In this document: piece after piece, positions 1-9,051 of the stretch | How the letters are laid out: every line of letters starts with the position of its first letter | How positions within the stretch are numbered: the stretch's first letter is position 1 | Source: Pseudomonas shahriarae | GTDB lineage: Bacteria > Pseudomonadota > Gammaproteobacteria > Pseudomonadales > Pseudomonadaceae | DNA: 64,000 nt | Reading direction: 5' to 3' | NCBI RefSeq assembly: GCF_014268455.2 | Contig: NZ_CP077085.1 | Coordinates: 4,443,001-4,507,000, forward strand | Position numbers and translations under genes: made by a program | Notes under the pieces: generated by a model | What the model saw: only the letters and a program-made list of their open reading frames with translations | Told to the model about the DNA's origin: nothing | The model's database searches: none

Positions 1-2
1 CC

Positions 3-197
3 ACCGATGAAGAATTGACACGGGCCCTTGCAGAGCAGGGTTATTCCCGTCAGGTCAAAAGCGAAACAGATGAAGTAGTGCATCTCTATTTCAAAAAAAA
101 TGACGCTTCAACCATCGTAGCGATTCTTAAGCCTGCTGGGCCGGGAAAAACTAGACTAGCAATGTCTTGGGAAGTACAAAAAAACCCTAACAATTAA
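3..197 (+). CDS. hypothetical protein, C-terminal part (5' end outside window)
   Basis: The reading frame is open from the left edge and reads through codons upstream of the first possible TTG at 15, so this is the 3' part of a longer gene rather than a 60-residue protein. About 64 residues are visible, charged and soluble, ending in NPNN. No recognised domain, no membrane segment. It ends 33 bases before the AT-rich membrane-protein gene and may be its operon partner. Function unknown. Confidence 0.5.
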   Translation, partial: TDEELTRALAEQGYSRQVKSETDEVVHLYFKKNDASTIVAILKPAGPGKTRLAMSWEVQKNPNN

Positions 198-230
198 ATA
201 AACAATCTTCTTTTCAATGCGAGTGTTTCA

Positions 231-1988
231 ATGCAAACCCAACATATCAGCCCCCTAAAATCCATACGCTGGTATTACTCAGTCTCGGCAAAGATCGCTC
301 GCATCGTTCCAGGATACACCCTTGCACTAATAATAATCACTCTTGCATCACAGCTAAGCCTATTAGCAGCATCTTTTTTACCATTAAAAGCGATAATCTT
401 GATCGGCTCGCCCAATATTCCAGAGTACTTTCCTAACTCATGGAAAATACTAGGCAGAGAAAATCTATTCATCGGACTTAGTATCGCAGCAATAGCTTCT
501 TATTTTTTTCATTTACTGGCAGAGAAGTTAATTCGTAATTTAACCGAGACAGGTTCAAAGAATCTGCTCGCACACAGTAGCAAAATGATTTTATTCGAAG
601 ATCAGGAAAACATCGCGAACCGCGCATATCTAAGGTTCACGCGAAGCCTGGCAAGTGCTTTCTTCGTCGCGCTCACTATTTTGCTACTGGGCACTTTCTA
701 TAACGATTTAATGATAGCAATATTTACGTTCTGGCTGGTATTGATCGCACTGTTTTTTCTCATACGGGCCACGTCCAAGCCTCAGCATGAAAAATTGCTT
801 GCCGTCATCAACGACGCACCAAACACGCTCGCTTCACTGGGATTTCTCGTCGCTTTCGGGTTTATGATTTATGACCTCCTTGATGAGAGCCCGCCGGAGA
901 TTTTTGCAGCTCTTATTGGAGTGCTACTTTCGAGGCAAATCATGCATCGTGTCGCGATTTTTGCTCACGATACAAATAGTTTAATTACCCAGCACTTTCA
1001 GCTTTCTGCCCTTTTTTTTCATACACATCAGCTGACTCAACCTCAGCCAAGCGCTGATGCAAATTTTTGGGGCCACCTTGCAGAAGATACGCGCCCTAAG
1101 TTGCTTGGAAATGTAATATCTGAAATTACCGGTGACGTGCTCGCCGTGATTGAAGCTCGCTGGCATCAAACGGGCGTGCATGATGTAGTCGCCTTTGAAG
1201 TATCAGCAAAAAACGCACAAAGCGAACACACTGAATTCTTTTTTGTGAAAATCTTTAACTTAAAGCGAAGTATTCTAGCCATCAACGAGGCGACGCTATT
1301 AGCAGAGGCTATTCCCTGCAACCTGCCAACACTGCCTTTTATCGGCGCGACCTCTGTAGCTAATTTCCATTGCCATGTATTTAAGTGGAGCAATCTTGAA
1401 AAATTCGAGCCCTTGGATTTTAAAGAGCCTACTTATGAAATATTAAAGAGAATGATGTTCACCACACCACCACCAAGCTTGGTGAAACTATTCTCACGAT
1501 CTCGCCCGTTAATCTGGGACAGATTGAGCTCTGTTGAACTTTCGAAATTTGAACTGGCTATCGCCACGACGGAACACATCCACATTTTACGCTCTTTCCT
1601 AGAGGCTCGTGAGTCGATAGTCCACTACTTAAAGTCCTACCCTTTGCAAGTGACCAATATCGATATAAGCAAGGATCACTTGCTATTTAATAGCACAGAT
1701 CAAAAATTTGTTAGTCACTGGGGACTATGGAGCCTTGAGCCTGTCGGGGCCGGCTGGCCCACTTCACACAAGGAACTGATTCGCCTTGAAGGTCTATTTA
1801 ACGACCTGCAGAACTCCAGGCCAGATATGGCTGAGCTCTCTATTAACGACTTGAAACTATCAGCACTTCTATTTGCGCTAGACAAACTTCTGATCAAACA
1901 ACAATTTATTTCGGCAGCGTTGCTGTTACCGGAAATAATGAGTGCCTACACCCACCTTACACTTAAAACGCCGGAGACGTCACATTGA
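231..1988 (+). CDS. multi-span membrane protein with ABC-exporter-like N-terminus and degenerate kinase-like C-terminus
   Basis: 585 residues. Residues 26-59, 80-100, 138-177 (a tight helix pair), 198-216 and 223-243 are hydrophobic and together resemble the six-helix membrane domain of a type I ABC exporter, but no Walker A, signature or Walker B motif follows. Residues 285-580 instead look like an aminoglycoside-phosphotransferase/kinase fold: FFVKIF with Lys340 in the VAIK place, a following acidic helix around Glu353-Glu359, a hinge-like HVFKW at 382-386, and a catalytic-loop-like NIDISKDHLLF with Asp478, where the metal-binding Asn is His483 and the later Asp of the IDW motif is His496. 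That suggests a pseudokinase. The gene is clearly richer in A+T than the next one and its TGA overlaps the TTG start of the glycosyltransferase, so it is probably cotranscribed with it in a polysaccharide locus. The domain assignment is inference from motif spacing, not a database hit. Confidence 0.55.
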   Translation: MQTQHISPLKSIRWYYSVSAKIARIVPGYTLALIIITLASQLSLLAASFLPLKAIILIGSPNIPEYFPNSWKILGRENLFIGLSIAAIASYFFHLLAEKLIRNLTETGSKNLLAHSSKMILFEDQENIANRAYLRFTRSLASAFFVALTILLLGTFYNDLMIAIFTFWLVLIALFFLIRATSKPQHEKLLAVINDAPNTLASLGFLVAFGFMIYDLLDESPPEIFAALIGVLLSRQIMHRVAIFAHDTNSLITQHFQLSALFFHTHQLTQPQPSADANFWGHLAEDTRPKLLGNVISEITGDVLAVIEARWHQTGVHDVVAFEVSAKNAQSEHTEFFFVKIFNLKRSILAINEATLLAEAIPCNLPTLPFIGATSVANFHCHVFKWSNLEKFEPLDFKEPTYEILKRMMFTTPPPSLVKLFSRSRPLIWDRLSSVELSKFELAIATTEHIHILRSFLEARESIVHYLKSYPLQVTNIDISKDHLLFNSTDQKFVSHWGLWSLEPVGAGWPTSHKELIRLEGLFNDLQNSRPDMAELSINDLKLSALLFALDKLLIKQQFISAALLLPEIMSAYTHLTLKTPETSH

Positions 1989-3229
1989 CCCGCATAGCAA
2001 TGATCGTCTGGAATGAATTCCGCAACGACGCCCGTGTATTAAAAGAGGCGCAGACGCTTCAAGCTGCCGGCTACGCCGTAACCGTGTTCGCCCTGCACAC
2101 ACCGGGCGTCACCCAAGAGAAAGAGACACTGCCGGGCGGTATCAACGTGGTGCGTGTTGCACGCAGTCCATTGTGGAAGCTGCGCAAAACCAAAACTGGC
2201 GGCGCAGCTTCTGCACCGGCCTCAGCCAGCGGCCCTATCGGTCGCTTGAGCCCGACCAGGCAAGCGCTGCGGATTGTCGCGCGGTTGTGGACCCATGCAG
2301 GGTTGCTGGCGCGGATCGCCTGGCATCGCGCCGCAGTGGTGCACGCCCATGACGTCAATACACTGCCAACGGCATGGTTGGCGGCGAAACTCAGTGGCGC
2401 CCGCGTGGTGTATGACGCCCATGAAATCAGCACCAGCCGCGAAGGCTATAACAGCTTTCGCGGCCTGGTCGCGCGGGTCGAAGGCGTGTTGATGCCCCGA
2501 GTGCAGGGCAGCATTACCACTACAGATGCGCGGGCCAAGTTTTTTGCTCGGGCCTATGGCGTGCCACGCCCGGTGGTGTTGCAGAACCGACCGCGCTTGA
2601 CGGTCAGCCCCGCCAGTCAGCGGATTCGCCAGGAGCTGCAGTTGCAGCAGCCATGGCCAATCATCATTTATCAGGGTGGGTTGCAGCAGGGCCGAGGCCT
2701 GGAGCGCTTGGTACGGATCTCGGCCTCAGTCAAGGACGCCTATTTCGTGTTCATTGGTGGCGGCAGGCTGACGGCGCCATTGACCGCGTTGAGCCAGGAA
2801 CTCGGACTGACGGAGCGTGTGCATTTCATTCCAACCGTCTCGTTGGCCGATCTGCCCAGCTACACCGCCTCTGCAGACATTGGCGTGCAGCCCATTGAAA
2901 ACACCTGCCTGAACCACTTCACCACCGACTCCAACAAATTATTCGAGTACCTGATTGCCGGCCTGCCCGTCGTCGCGACTGACCTGCCGGAGATTCGCCG
3001 TATCATCAGAGCGTTCGACATCGGTTTGCTGGTGCGCGAAAGCGACGACCAGCAGTTGATCGATGCACTCAATCGCCTGGTAAGCGATCCGCAACTGCGC
3101 CGCACCCTGGCGGCCAATGCCGTAAATGCCGCGGCCCAATTGAACTGGGAGCAACAGGAAGAACTGTTGGTCAACCTGTATGGCCGCGTTCTCAAGGGCC
3201 AGACTTACTGCGCTGACGCTCGCCAATGA
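1985..3229 (+). CDS. glycosyltransferase, GT4 family
   Basis: 414 residues, GT-B fold retaining glycosyltransferase. The N-terminal acceptor half carries VVHAHDVNTLPTAWLA and VVYDAHEI, typical of GT4; the C-terminal nucleotide-sugar half has YQGGLQQGRGLERL and the E-x7-E region in NKLFEYLIAGLPVVATDLPE. The annotated start is a TTG overlapping the stop of the preceding gene; an in-frame ATG lies five codons later at 2000 and is an equally possible start. Its own TGA overlaps the ATG of the next glycosyltransferase. GC content rises abruptly here compared with the upstream gene. It likely transfers a sugar onto a lipid-linked or surface glycan in the cytoplasm; donor and acceptor cannot be read from sequence. 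Confidence 0.85.
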   Translation: MTRIAMIVWNEFRNDARVLKEAQTLQAAGYAVTVFALHTPGVTQEKETLPGGINVVRVARSPLWKLRKTKTGGAASAPASASGPIGRLSPTRQALRIVARLWTHAGLLARIAWHRAAVVHAHDVNTLPTAWLAAKLSGARVVYDAHEISTSREGYNSFRGLVARVEGVLMPRVQGSITTTDARAKFFARAYGVPRPVVLQNRPRLTVSPASQRIRQELQLQQPWPIIIYQGGLQQGRGLERLVRISASVKDAYFVFIGGGRLTAPLTALSQELGLTERVHFIPTVSLADLPSYTASADIGVQPIENTCLNHFTTDSNKLFEYLIAGLPVVATDLPEIRRIIRAFDIGLLVRESDDQQLIDALNRLVSDPQLRRTLAANAVNAAAQLNWEQQEELLVNLYGRVLKGQTYCADARQ

Positions 3230-4533
3230 CCGTCCGCATTCTTCTCTTGAGCTTCTATTACCCGCCTGATCTGGCGGCGGGTTCGTTCAGGGTCGAAGCC
3301 TTGGTAAGGGCGCTGCTTGAGCAAAATAACTGCAAATTGCACATTGACCTGATCACCACGCAACCGAATCGCTATCACTCCTACAAAGCGCCGGCTGAAA
3401 GCACTCAAGGCTTCTCGCGACTGTCGATCACGCGCATTGACTTGCCGCCCCATAAAAATGGCGTCGTTGACCAGGCCAAGGCATTCCTCTCCTACGCCTT
3501 GGGGGCCCGTAAAGCCGCTCGTGGTAAAGACTACGATTTGGTGGTGGCGTCCTCTTCAAGATTGATGACTGCTGCCTTGGGCGCGTCGATTTCGTTCCAG
3601 AGCAAAACGCCGCTATACCTCGATATACGCGACATCTTCGTAGAGACGCTACCAGAGCTGTATCCCGGTATGGTCGGCCGGACCATGACGTATTTCTTTT
3701 CGTGGGTGGAACGCCTGACCATTCGCCAGGCAACTCAGGTCAACCTGATTTCGCCGGGTTTTCTGGGGTACTTCAACGAACGCTACCCCCACAGGTGTTT
3801 TTCCACCCATACCAATGGTGTGGATGACCTTTTCCTGCAACCGTTGACCAATCTGGAAAAACTACGCGCGCCCTCGACCGAGCTGAAAATCGTGTACGCG
3901 GGCAATATCGGCGCTGGCCAGGGGCTGGATAGAATCATTCCGGCGATGGCTGAACAGCTTGAAGGTCTCGCGCAGTTCTACATCATTGGTGACGGTGGAG
4001 CTGCCGATAAGCTTCGGCAAGCGCTGGCCAGTAAAAACATCTCCAATGTGAAACTGATAGCGCCGACCAAACGCTCAAACCTGATCGATCATTACCGGGA
4101 AGCTGACATACTTTTCCTGCACCTCAACACCTTCAAATCCTTTCGACGGGTTTTGCCTTCCAAGCTGTTTGAATATGCAGCGACTGGCAAACCCATCCTG
4201 GCGGGTTTGGGGGGGTATGCAAGACAGTTCACCAAGTCGAAAATTGCCAATGCCACGGTGTTCGAACCCGGCGACCTCAACGGTGCGATGGAAGCACTGA
4301 ATCGCCTGGAACTGACATCAATAAACCGTTCGGTTTTTGTCGAGGATTACTCCCGCGTCGCTATTCAGCAGCGCATGGCGTTGGACGTATTGGGCACACC
4401 GGAATTGAGCAATGGCCCCTCAACCAGGTATCTGCGCCTCAAACGCTGGATCTTCATCCAGATCGACTGGATCGGTGCGGGCTCGCGCTACCCGGTTGTT
4501 GCCGAAGTATTGACAGCGTCCTTTCTGGGCTGA
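3226..4533 (+). CDS. glycosyltransferase, GT4 family (WbuB-like)
   Basis: 435 residues. N-terminal LLLSFYYPPDLAAGSFRVEAL and YLDIRDIFVETLPELYPG are characteristic of WbuB-type GT4 enzymes of O-antigen and capsule loci; the C-terminal half has VYAGNIGAGQGLDRIIPA and the LPSKLFEYAATGKPILAG donor-binding segment. It overlaps the upstream glycosyltransferase by the ATGA junction, so the two are translationally coupled. No membrane segment, so a cytoplasmic or membrane-peripheral enzyme. The C-terminal 40 residues after LGTPELSNG look like a lineage-specific tail. Sugar specificity is unknown. Confidence 0.85.
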   Translation: MTVRILLLSFYYPPDLAAGSFRVEALVRALLEQNNCKLHIDLITTQPNRYHSYKAPAESTQGFSRLSITRIDLPPHKNGVVDQAKAFLSYALGARKAARGKDYDLVVASSSRLMTAALGASISFQSKTPLYLDIRDIFVETLPELYPGMVGRTMTYFFSWVERLTIRQATQVNLISPGFLGYFNERYPHRCFSTHTNGVDDLFLQPLTNLEKLRAPSTELKIVYAGNIGAGQGLDRIIPAMAEQLEGLAQFYIIGDGGAADKLRQALASKNISNVKLIAPTKRSNLIDHYREADILFLHLNTFKSFRRVLPSKLFEYAATGKPILAGLGGYARQFTKSKIANATVFEPGDLNGAMEALNRLELTSINRSVFVEDYSRVAIQQRMALDVLGTPELSNGPSTRYLRLKRWIFIQIDWIGAGSRYPVVAEVLTASFLG

Positions 4534-4646
4534 GAGCTACCGGGTATAGAGCGGTTCCCGCCATTATTTACATTTCAGTAAAGATTCCCTTCAACCATTG
4601 CCTCAGCCTGCCGACAACCTGACAAAGCCTTGCGGATTGAATCAAT

Positions 4647-6212
4647 ATGCGTAACAACCAGCCCGTTACCCAGCGCGAACGTACCTTCCCCGCTCAACAA
4701 CGGTTGATCTCCACGACCGATGCCAAAGGCGTGATCACTTACTGCAACGATGCGTTTGTCGAGATCAGTGGGTTTTCCCGGGATGAACTGATGCGCGCCC
4801 CGCACAACCTGGTTCGCCACCCGGATGTGCCGGCGGCCGTGTTCGCGCATATGTGGACGACGCTCAAACAAGGCTTGCCATGGATGGGCATCGTTAAGAA
4901 CCGCTGCAAGACCGGCGATCACTACTGGGTCAACGCCTACGTGACCCCGGTGTTCGACGGCGAACAGGTGATCGGCTACGAATCGGTGCGGGTCAAGCCG
5001 ACCGCCGAGCAGATCCGCCGTGCCGAAGCGCTGTACCAACGAATCAACCAGGGCAAGTCGGCCATCCCGCGCAGCGATAAATGGTTGCCGGTACTGCAGG
5101 ACTGGCTGCCGTTTATCCTGGTCAGCCAATTGAGCTTCCTGATCGGCGTCTGGTTCGACTCCCACTGGGGGTTTGCCCTGGCCGCCGCCTTGTCGGTGCC
5201 CCTGGGTCTGCTCGGCCTGAGCTGGCAGCAGCGCGGCCTCAAGCGCCTGCTGCGCCTGGCCGAACAGACCACCTCCGACCCGCTGATTGCGCAGATGTAC
5301 ACCGACAGCCGTGGCGCGCAGGCGCGACTGGAGATGTCGATCCTCAGCCAGGAAGCCCGCCTGAAGACCTGCCTGACCCGTTTGCAGGACACCGCCGAGC
5401 ACCTCAACGACCAGGCGCGCCAGTCCAACACCCTGGCCCACAACAGCTCAACCGGCCTGGAACGCCAGCGCGTCGAGACCGAGCAGGTGGCCACCGCCGT
5501 CAATCAGATGGCTGCTACTACCCAGGAAGTCGCCAGCCATGTACAGCGCACGGCCGATGCGACCCAGGAAGCCAATCGCCTGACCAGCCGCGGCCGGGAC
5601 ATTGCCGGGGAAACCCGCGAGGCCATCCAGCGCCTGTCGGTGGTGGTTGGAGAGACCGGGACAACCGTGACCCAACTGGCCAAGGACAGCGATGAGATTG
5701 GCGGTGTTGTAGATGTGATCAAAGGCATTGCCGACCAGACCAACCTGCTTGCCCTCAACGCCGCCATCGAAGCGGCGCGTGCCGGTGAGATGGGCCGTGG
5801 GTTTGCGGTGGTGGCCGATGAAGTGCGGCAGCTGGCGCAACGCACCAGCGAATCCACCGGGCAGATCCATGCCCTGATCGCCAAGCTGCAACAGACCGCC
5901 AGCACCGCCGTGCAGACCATGGATGCCGGGCATCGCCAGGCTGAAGAAGGCGTGGCACGGGTGATGGAAGCTGACGCGGCGCTGGTGGGGATCAGTGAGG
6001 CGGTGGCCCATATTACCGACATGACCACCCAGATCGCCGCCGCGACCGAGGAGCAAAGCTCGGTGGCCGAAGAGATCAGCCGCAATATCAGCACCATTGC
6101 GCTGTTGGCGGACCAGACTTCGGAGCAGGCGTTGAACTCGGCGCAGTTGAGTGAAGAGCTGACGCATACGGCGAATACGCAGTATTCGTTGGTGGAGCGG
6201 TTTAACCGTTAA
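4647..6212 (+). CDS. aer: Aer-type PAS-domain methyl-accepting chemotaxis protein
   Basis: 521 residues. An N-terminal PAS domain (about 10-115: [41 protein letters not shown]) is the FAD-binding energy/oxygen sensor type of Aer. A hydrophobic hairpin follows at about 150-192, with no periplasmic ligand domain, so the sensor is cytosolic. The rest is the MCP signalling coiled coil with the conserved hairpin tip around [21 protein letters not shown]. No C-terminal pentapeptide tether for CheR. In P. aeruginosa aer lies just upstream of the cbb3 operons; here two acyltransferase genes have come between. A same-length paralogue is encoded on the minus strand at 37140-38705. Inferred role: aerotaxis toward favourable oxygen, matched to the adjacent oxidases. 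Confidence 0.88.
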   Translation: MRNNQPVTQRERTFPAQQRLISTTDAKGVITYCNDAFVEISGFSRDELMRAPHNLVRHPDVPAAVFAHMWTTLKQGLPWMGIVKNRCKTGDHYWVNAYVTPVFDGEQVIGYESVRVKPTAEQIRRAEALYQRINQGKSAIPRSDKWLPVLQDWLPFILVSQLSFLIGVWFDSHWGFALAAALSVPLGLLGLSWQQRGLKRLLRLAEQTTSDPLIAQMYTDSRGAQARLEMSILSQEARLKTCLTRLQDTAEHLNDQARQSNTLAHNSSTGLERQRVETEQVATAVNQMAATTQEVASHVQRTADATQEANRLTSRGRDIAGETREAIQRLSVVVGETGTTVTQLAKDSDEIGGVVDVIKGIADQTNLLALNAAIEAARAGEMGRGFAVVADEVRQLAQRTSESTGQIHALIAKLQQTASTAVQTMDAGHRQAEEGVARVMEADAALVGISEAVAHITDMTTQIAAATEEQSSVAEEISRNISTIALLADQTSEQALNSAQLSEELTHTANTQYSLVERFNR

Positions 6213-6226
6213 GGTTTGGTAATCGA

Positions 6227-6290
6227 GCCCCCTAGTTCGGTGATTTGTCCCAAACCCAGCAGGCTGGGACAAATCACTGAACAGAGGGGC
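6227..6290. repeat. long inverted repeat downstream of aer
   Basis: Two 26-base arms (6227-6252 and 6265-6290) match with four mismatches, the inner 12 bases perfectly (GATTTGTCCCA / TGGGACAAATC), around a 12-base loop. It starts 14 bases after the aer stop. There is no T-tract, so it is not a classic intrinsic terminator, though it could act as a Rho-independent-like barrier. Its sequence differs from the REP elements elsewhere in the window. The remainder of this 312-base gap holds only the promoter of the next gene. Confidence 0.7.
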
Positions 6291-6451
6291 AGATATGCTT
6301 GAAGCCCCAGCCTCTGGCTCGTCTTTCCGGTGAAAGCTCTTCTAATGGTTTTTGCATGACGCGCCTCGAGCCCCCGACATATTTTGTACGGGCATTCGCC
6401 CTAGCCCCCCCCCTCATATCCGATTTTCTGCTGACTCAACACAATCAACTC

Positions 6452-6480
6452 CTGACAGCTAAGGCTCTCGCTTGTAGAAT
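6452..6480 (+). promoter_or_regulatory. sigma-70 promoter of first acyltransferase gene
   Basis: CTGACA (6452-6457), a 17-base spacer, and TAGAAT (6475-6480). Predicted transcription start is near 6487, giving a leader of about 38 bases to the ATG at 6525. The identical hexamers with identical spacing precede the second acyltransferase, within about 85 bases of conserved flanking sequence, which strongly supports function and common origin. Confidence 0.7.
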
Positions 6481-6524
6481 TCGCAACGATATCAATTTGC
6501 CCTCATTCTGAAGAAAGGGATTTC

Positions 6525-8504
6525 ATGCACAACAAGAGTCTTAGCTATCGCCCGGATATCGATGGATTGAGAGCCGTTGCTGTTCTGGCCGTCGTTTTCT
6601 TTCATTTCAACAAAGAGTGGTTACCCGGTGGCTTCGTCGGCGTGGACATTTTTTTTGTTATTTCTGGATTTCTGATCACAGGGATTGTCGCCAAGCAAGT
6701 TGCTACAGACACCTTCTCGTTTAGCAATTTTTACATGCGCCGAGTCAAGAGAATCTTGCCCGCGGCGTTTTTCGTCACCCTATGCACGCTGGTATTCGGA
6801 TTAACGTTCATGTTACCCGAAGACTCAAAATCTCTGTCTATTTCGGCAATCGCTACGACGCTATCGGCTGCAAATATATACTTCTGGAAATTTTTGGACA
6901 CCGGCTATTTCGCTGCATCATCCGATACGGTCCCTCTTCTACACATGTGGTCGCTGGGCGTTGAGGAGCAGTTCTACCTTATTTGGCCAGCGCTATTGTT
7001 GATCACCTACAAAATCGGTGGGCGCTCGTTGACAGTAGCAACCGCTCTTTTACTGGCCGCGATTTCGTTCTGGTACGGCGAAAAATTCTTGGTAAGCGAC
7101 CCTACGTTCGCTTACTACATGCTCCCATCCCGTGGCGGCGAACTACTGCTCGGTGGTATCGCGTTTTTCGTTTGTGACTCTATCAAAGGAAAAGTCGGAT
7201 GGATTGGAGCAGAAGTAATAGGTGGTACCGGCGCAGCCCTAGTTGTCTGGTCTCTTGCTTTTATACGTGAAACAGGGGGGTTTCCAGGTTTCATTTCACT
7301 CGTCCCATCTATCGGTGCTGCGCTGATTATTACTTCAGGCAGTTTTGGCCAAACAGCCGTCGCACGTGCGCTGTCAATCCGCCCACTGGTTGCCATCGGA
7401 CTTGTATCGTTTTCTTTGTACCTTTGGCACTGGCCAGTGCTCGCATTCTATAGGTATGCATACGGGCACCTTGATCTAATAGGCGGTGTAATCTGTCTAC
7501 TTACAATGATCTCTCTCACCTTGATATCCTACTTTTTTGTTGAAAAAACATTTAGAAACAGCAAAAAAACGGAACATATAAAATTATATATTGCAGCGGG
7601 CACATTGATAGGACTAGTTGCTACGTCTGGGCTCGGTATTTTACTAGGCGGCGTATTACCCCTACTCTCCCCCGCTGGATATCAAGAAAAACTTACTTTA
7701 CTTAAGGACAAGACCGGCCCCGCATTTGAGTATCCATATGTATGCCAGGTAGGTGCAAAGAAAGAATTTCTTGACAACCCAAAGTGCGTTGTAGGTCCGA
7801 AAAAAAACCCGCCAAAAACACTACTTTTCGGTGATTCAAATGCTGCTCACTACATGGGTTTTTTCAAAGTAATTGCAGAGGATACGGGATTTTCAATTCG
7901 AAACATCGAACACGCTTCGTGCCCCCCGTTCCCAGGAACCCTCAGCGTTAAATATGTTGATCGCGGCTATAAAGAGAGCTGCCCAGCATTCAACAAAATG
8001 GTCAGAGAAGTTCTATACAAATATGACACCGTCATAATAGGTGGAACCTGGCCAAAATATGAAAAAACAAGTGCTGATTTCGAAAAGGACTTACGAAAGA
8101 CAATTGAGGACTTCTTAAAAGATGAAAAGAAAGTTGTCATCGCACTTAGGGCACCAGGTTTTATCGGGTACGATAAGGCATGCGTTCAGAAATCAATTAA
8201 AATCCCCTTTCTCTCGTGTGAAAAAAGAAGTAATTATTCTGATCGCGGAGACATCGCAACCAACGATCGAATTAGAAAAATAGTATCGGAGTACAAAGAC
8301 ACCACTACATTGAGTCTAAGAAATTTAATATGCACGAACGGAATATGCTCAGCCTATAAAAATGGCATGCCACTTTACTACGACGAGGGGCACCTTAGCA
8401 TTCCAGGCTCAGAGATATTAGGGCAAGAGGCGATTAAAAAGGGAGAAATCCAACCAGAAGTTCTGGAGGCAATTGCAAGTCCCCCCGTAGCGACCATCGA
8501 CTAA
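6525..8504 (+). CDS. acyltransferase-3 / SGNH O-acetyltransferase (OafA-like), copy 1
   Basis: 659 residues. The N-terminal ~370 residues form a multi-helix acyltransferase-3 membrane domain, beginning YRPDIDGLRAVAVLAVVFFHF and including RRVKRILPA and the HMWSLGVEEQFYLIWP signature. The C-terminal ~250 residues are a periplasmic SGNH-hydrolase domain: block I FGDSNAAH with nucleophile Ser438 and block V Asp620-x-x-His623 in YDEGHLS. This architecture moves acetyl groups across the inner membrane onto surface polysaccharide, typically O-antigen or exopolysaccharide. The start is set by AAGAAAGG 7 bases upstream. The gene is AT-rich compared with flanking core genes and is followed by a close paralogue in the same orientation, consistent with horizontal gain plus duplication. 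The glycan target is unknown. Confidence 0.88.
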   Translation: MHNKSLSYRPDIDGLRAVAVLAVVFFHFNKEWLPGGFVGVDIFFVISGFLITGIVAKQVATDTFSFSNFYMRRVKRILPAAFFVTLCTLVFGLTFMLPEDSKSLSISAIATTLSAANIYFWKFLDTGYFAASSDTVPLLHMWSLGVEEQFYLIWPALLLITYKIGGRSLTVATALLLAAISFWYGEKFLVSDPTFAYYMLPSRGGELLLGGIAFFVCDSIKGKVGWIGAEVIGGTGAALVVWSLAFIRETGGFPGFISLVPSIGAALIITSGSFGQTAVARALSIRPLVAIGLVSFSLYLWHWPVLAFYRYAYGHLDLIGGVICLLTMISLTLISYFFVEKTFRNSKKTEHIKLYIAAGTLIGLVATSGLGILLGGVLPLLSPAGYQEKLTLLKDKTGPAFEYPYVCQVGAKKEFLDNPKCVVGPKKNPPKTLLFGDSNAAHYMGFFKVIAEDTGFSIRNIEHASCPPFPGTLSVKYVDRGYKESCPAFNKMVREVLYKYDTVIIGGTWPKYEKTSADFEKDLRKTIEDFLKDEKKVVIALRAPGFIGYDKACVQKSIKIPFLSCEKRSNYSDRGDIATNDRIRKIVSEYKDTTTLSLRNLICTNGICSAYKNGMPLYYDEGHLSIPGSEILGQEAIKKGEIQPEVLEAIASPPVATID

Positions 8505-8976
8505 AACTTCGCTCTTTAAATTTTACCTATAAGACAGATGCCGCCTAGGCGGTATCTCGTCAGGTGCGAATATGATAATTGCTAACGGCTAGACGTGCTC
8601 TTCGGATCCTGGCTCATGATGAGGCCTCGTCAAAACATCACGTCTACAGGGCTTTTCCCTATTAGCGAACCGATGAGCAACCAGCTAAACTGCAGGCGCG
8701 TTGTAGAACCGCCTGTATGCCGCAAATAGTATTTTCGTAGGTGTTGCTCCGAGCTAAACGAAAAATAGGTTTCAACAAAAAATTCTCTACTAGGCCGAAC
8801 AGGGGGGCGAAGATCCCTCCTACGCAGAAGTACAAACGAAGAAAAATTACGCATATAATAATTTTTATAAAAAAACAAAGTGACCGAAGCTTTCGCACTC
8901 CCACCTGTAAACCATAATGAGGTCACTAACAAAACGCACCTCAGTTAAAATTTATTTCAAAAAATGCAATCAAACC
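8505..8976. other. AT-rich spacer between the two acyltransferase genes
   Basis: No convincing gene. A perfect 12-base palindrome CCGCCTAGGCGG at 8541-8552 lies 36 bases after the first acyltransferase stop and may help end transcription. Two short minus-strand open frames (8630-8932, 8662-8904) lack a Shine-Dalgarno site and protein-like composition. Bases 8845-8880 are almost pure A+T. Confidence 0.4.
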
Positions 8977-9005
8977 CTGACAGGCATGAGGTTCACTTGT
9001 AGAAT
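8977..9005 (+). promoter_or_regulatory. sigma-70 promoter of second acyltransferase gene
   Basis: CTGACA (8977-8982), 17-base spacer, TAGAAT (9000-9005), the same hexamers and spacing as upstream of the first copy. Predicted start near 9012. Its position inside the 5' end of the longest open frame (from 8917) argues that translation really begins at 9052. Confidence 0.7.
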
Positions 9006-9051
9006 TCACGACGAATTAATTTACCCTCGGTCTGTGGAAGAAAGAGAACGT

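Noticed and set aside
4579..4617. Possible FliA (sigma-28) promoter before aer: TAAAGATT and GCCGACAA
   Set aside because: Both elements resemble the consensus but are 23 bases apart instead of about 11, so they cannot form one promoter.
6299..6511. 70-residue open frame upstream of the first acyltransferase
   Set aside because: It spans the conserved CTGACA/TAGAAT promoter, has no ribosome site and no protein-like pattern.
8630..8932. Two minus-strand open frames between the acyltransferases
   Set aside because: No ribosome sites, no recognisable protein features, composition of AT-rich non-coding DNA.
8917..9051. 45-residue N-terminal extension of acyltransferase copy 2
   Set aside because: The promoter copied from the first gene lies inside it, and GGAAGAAAG plus the conserved YRPDIDGLRA start fit the ATG at 9052.
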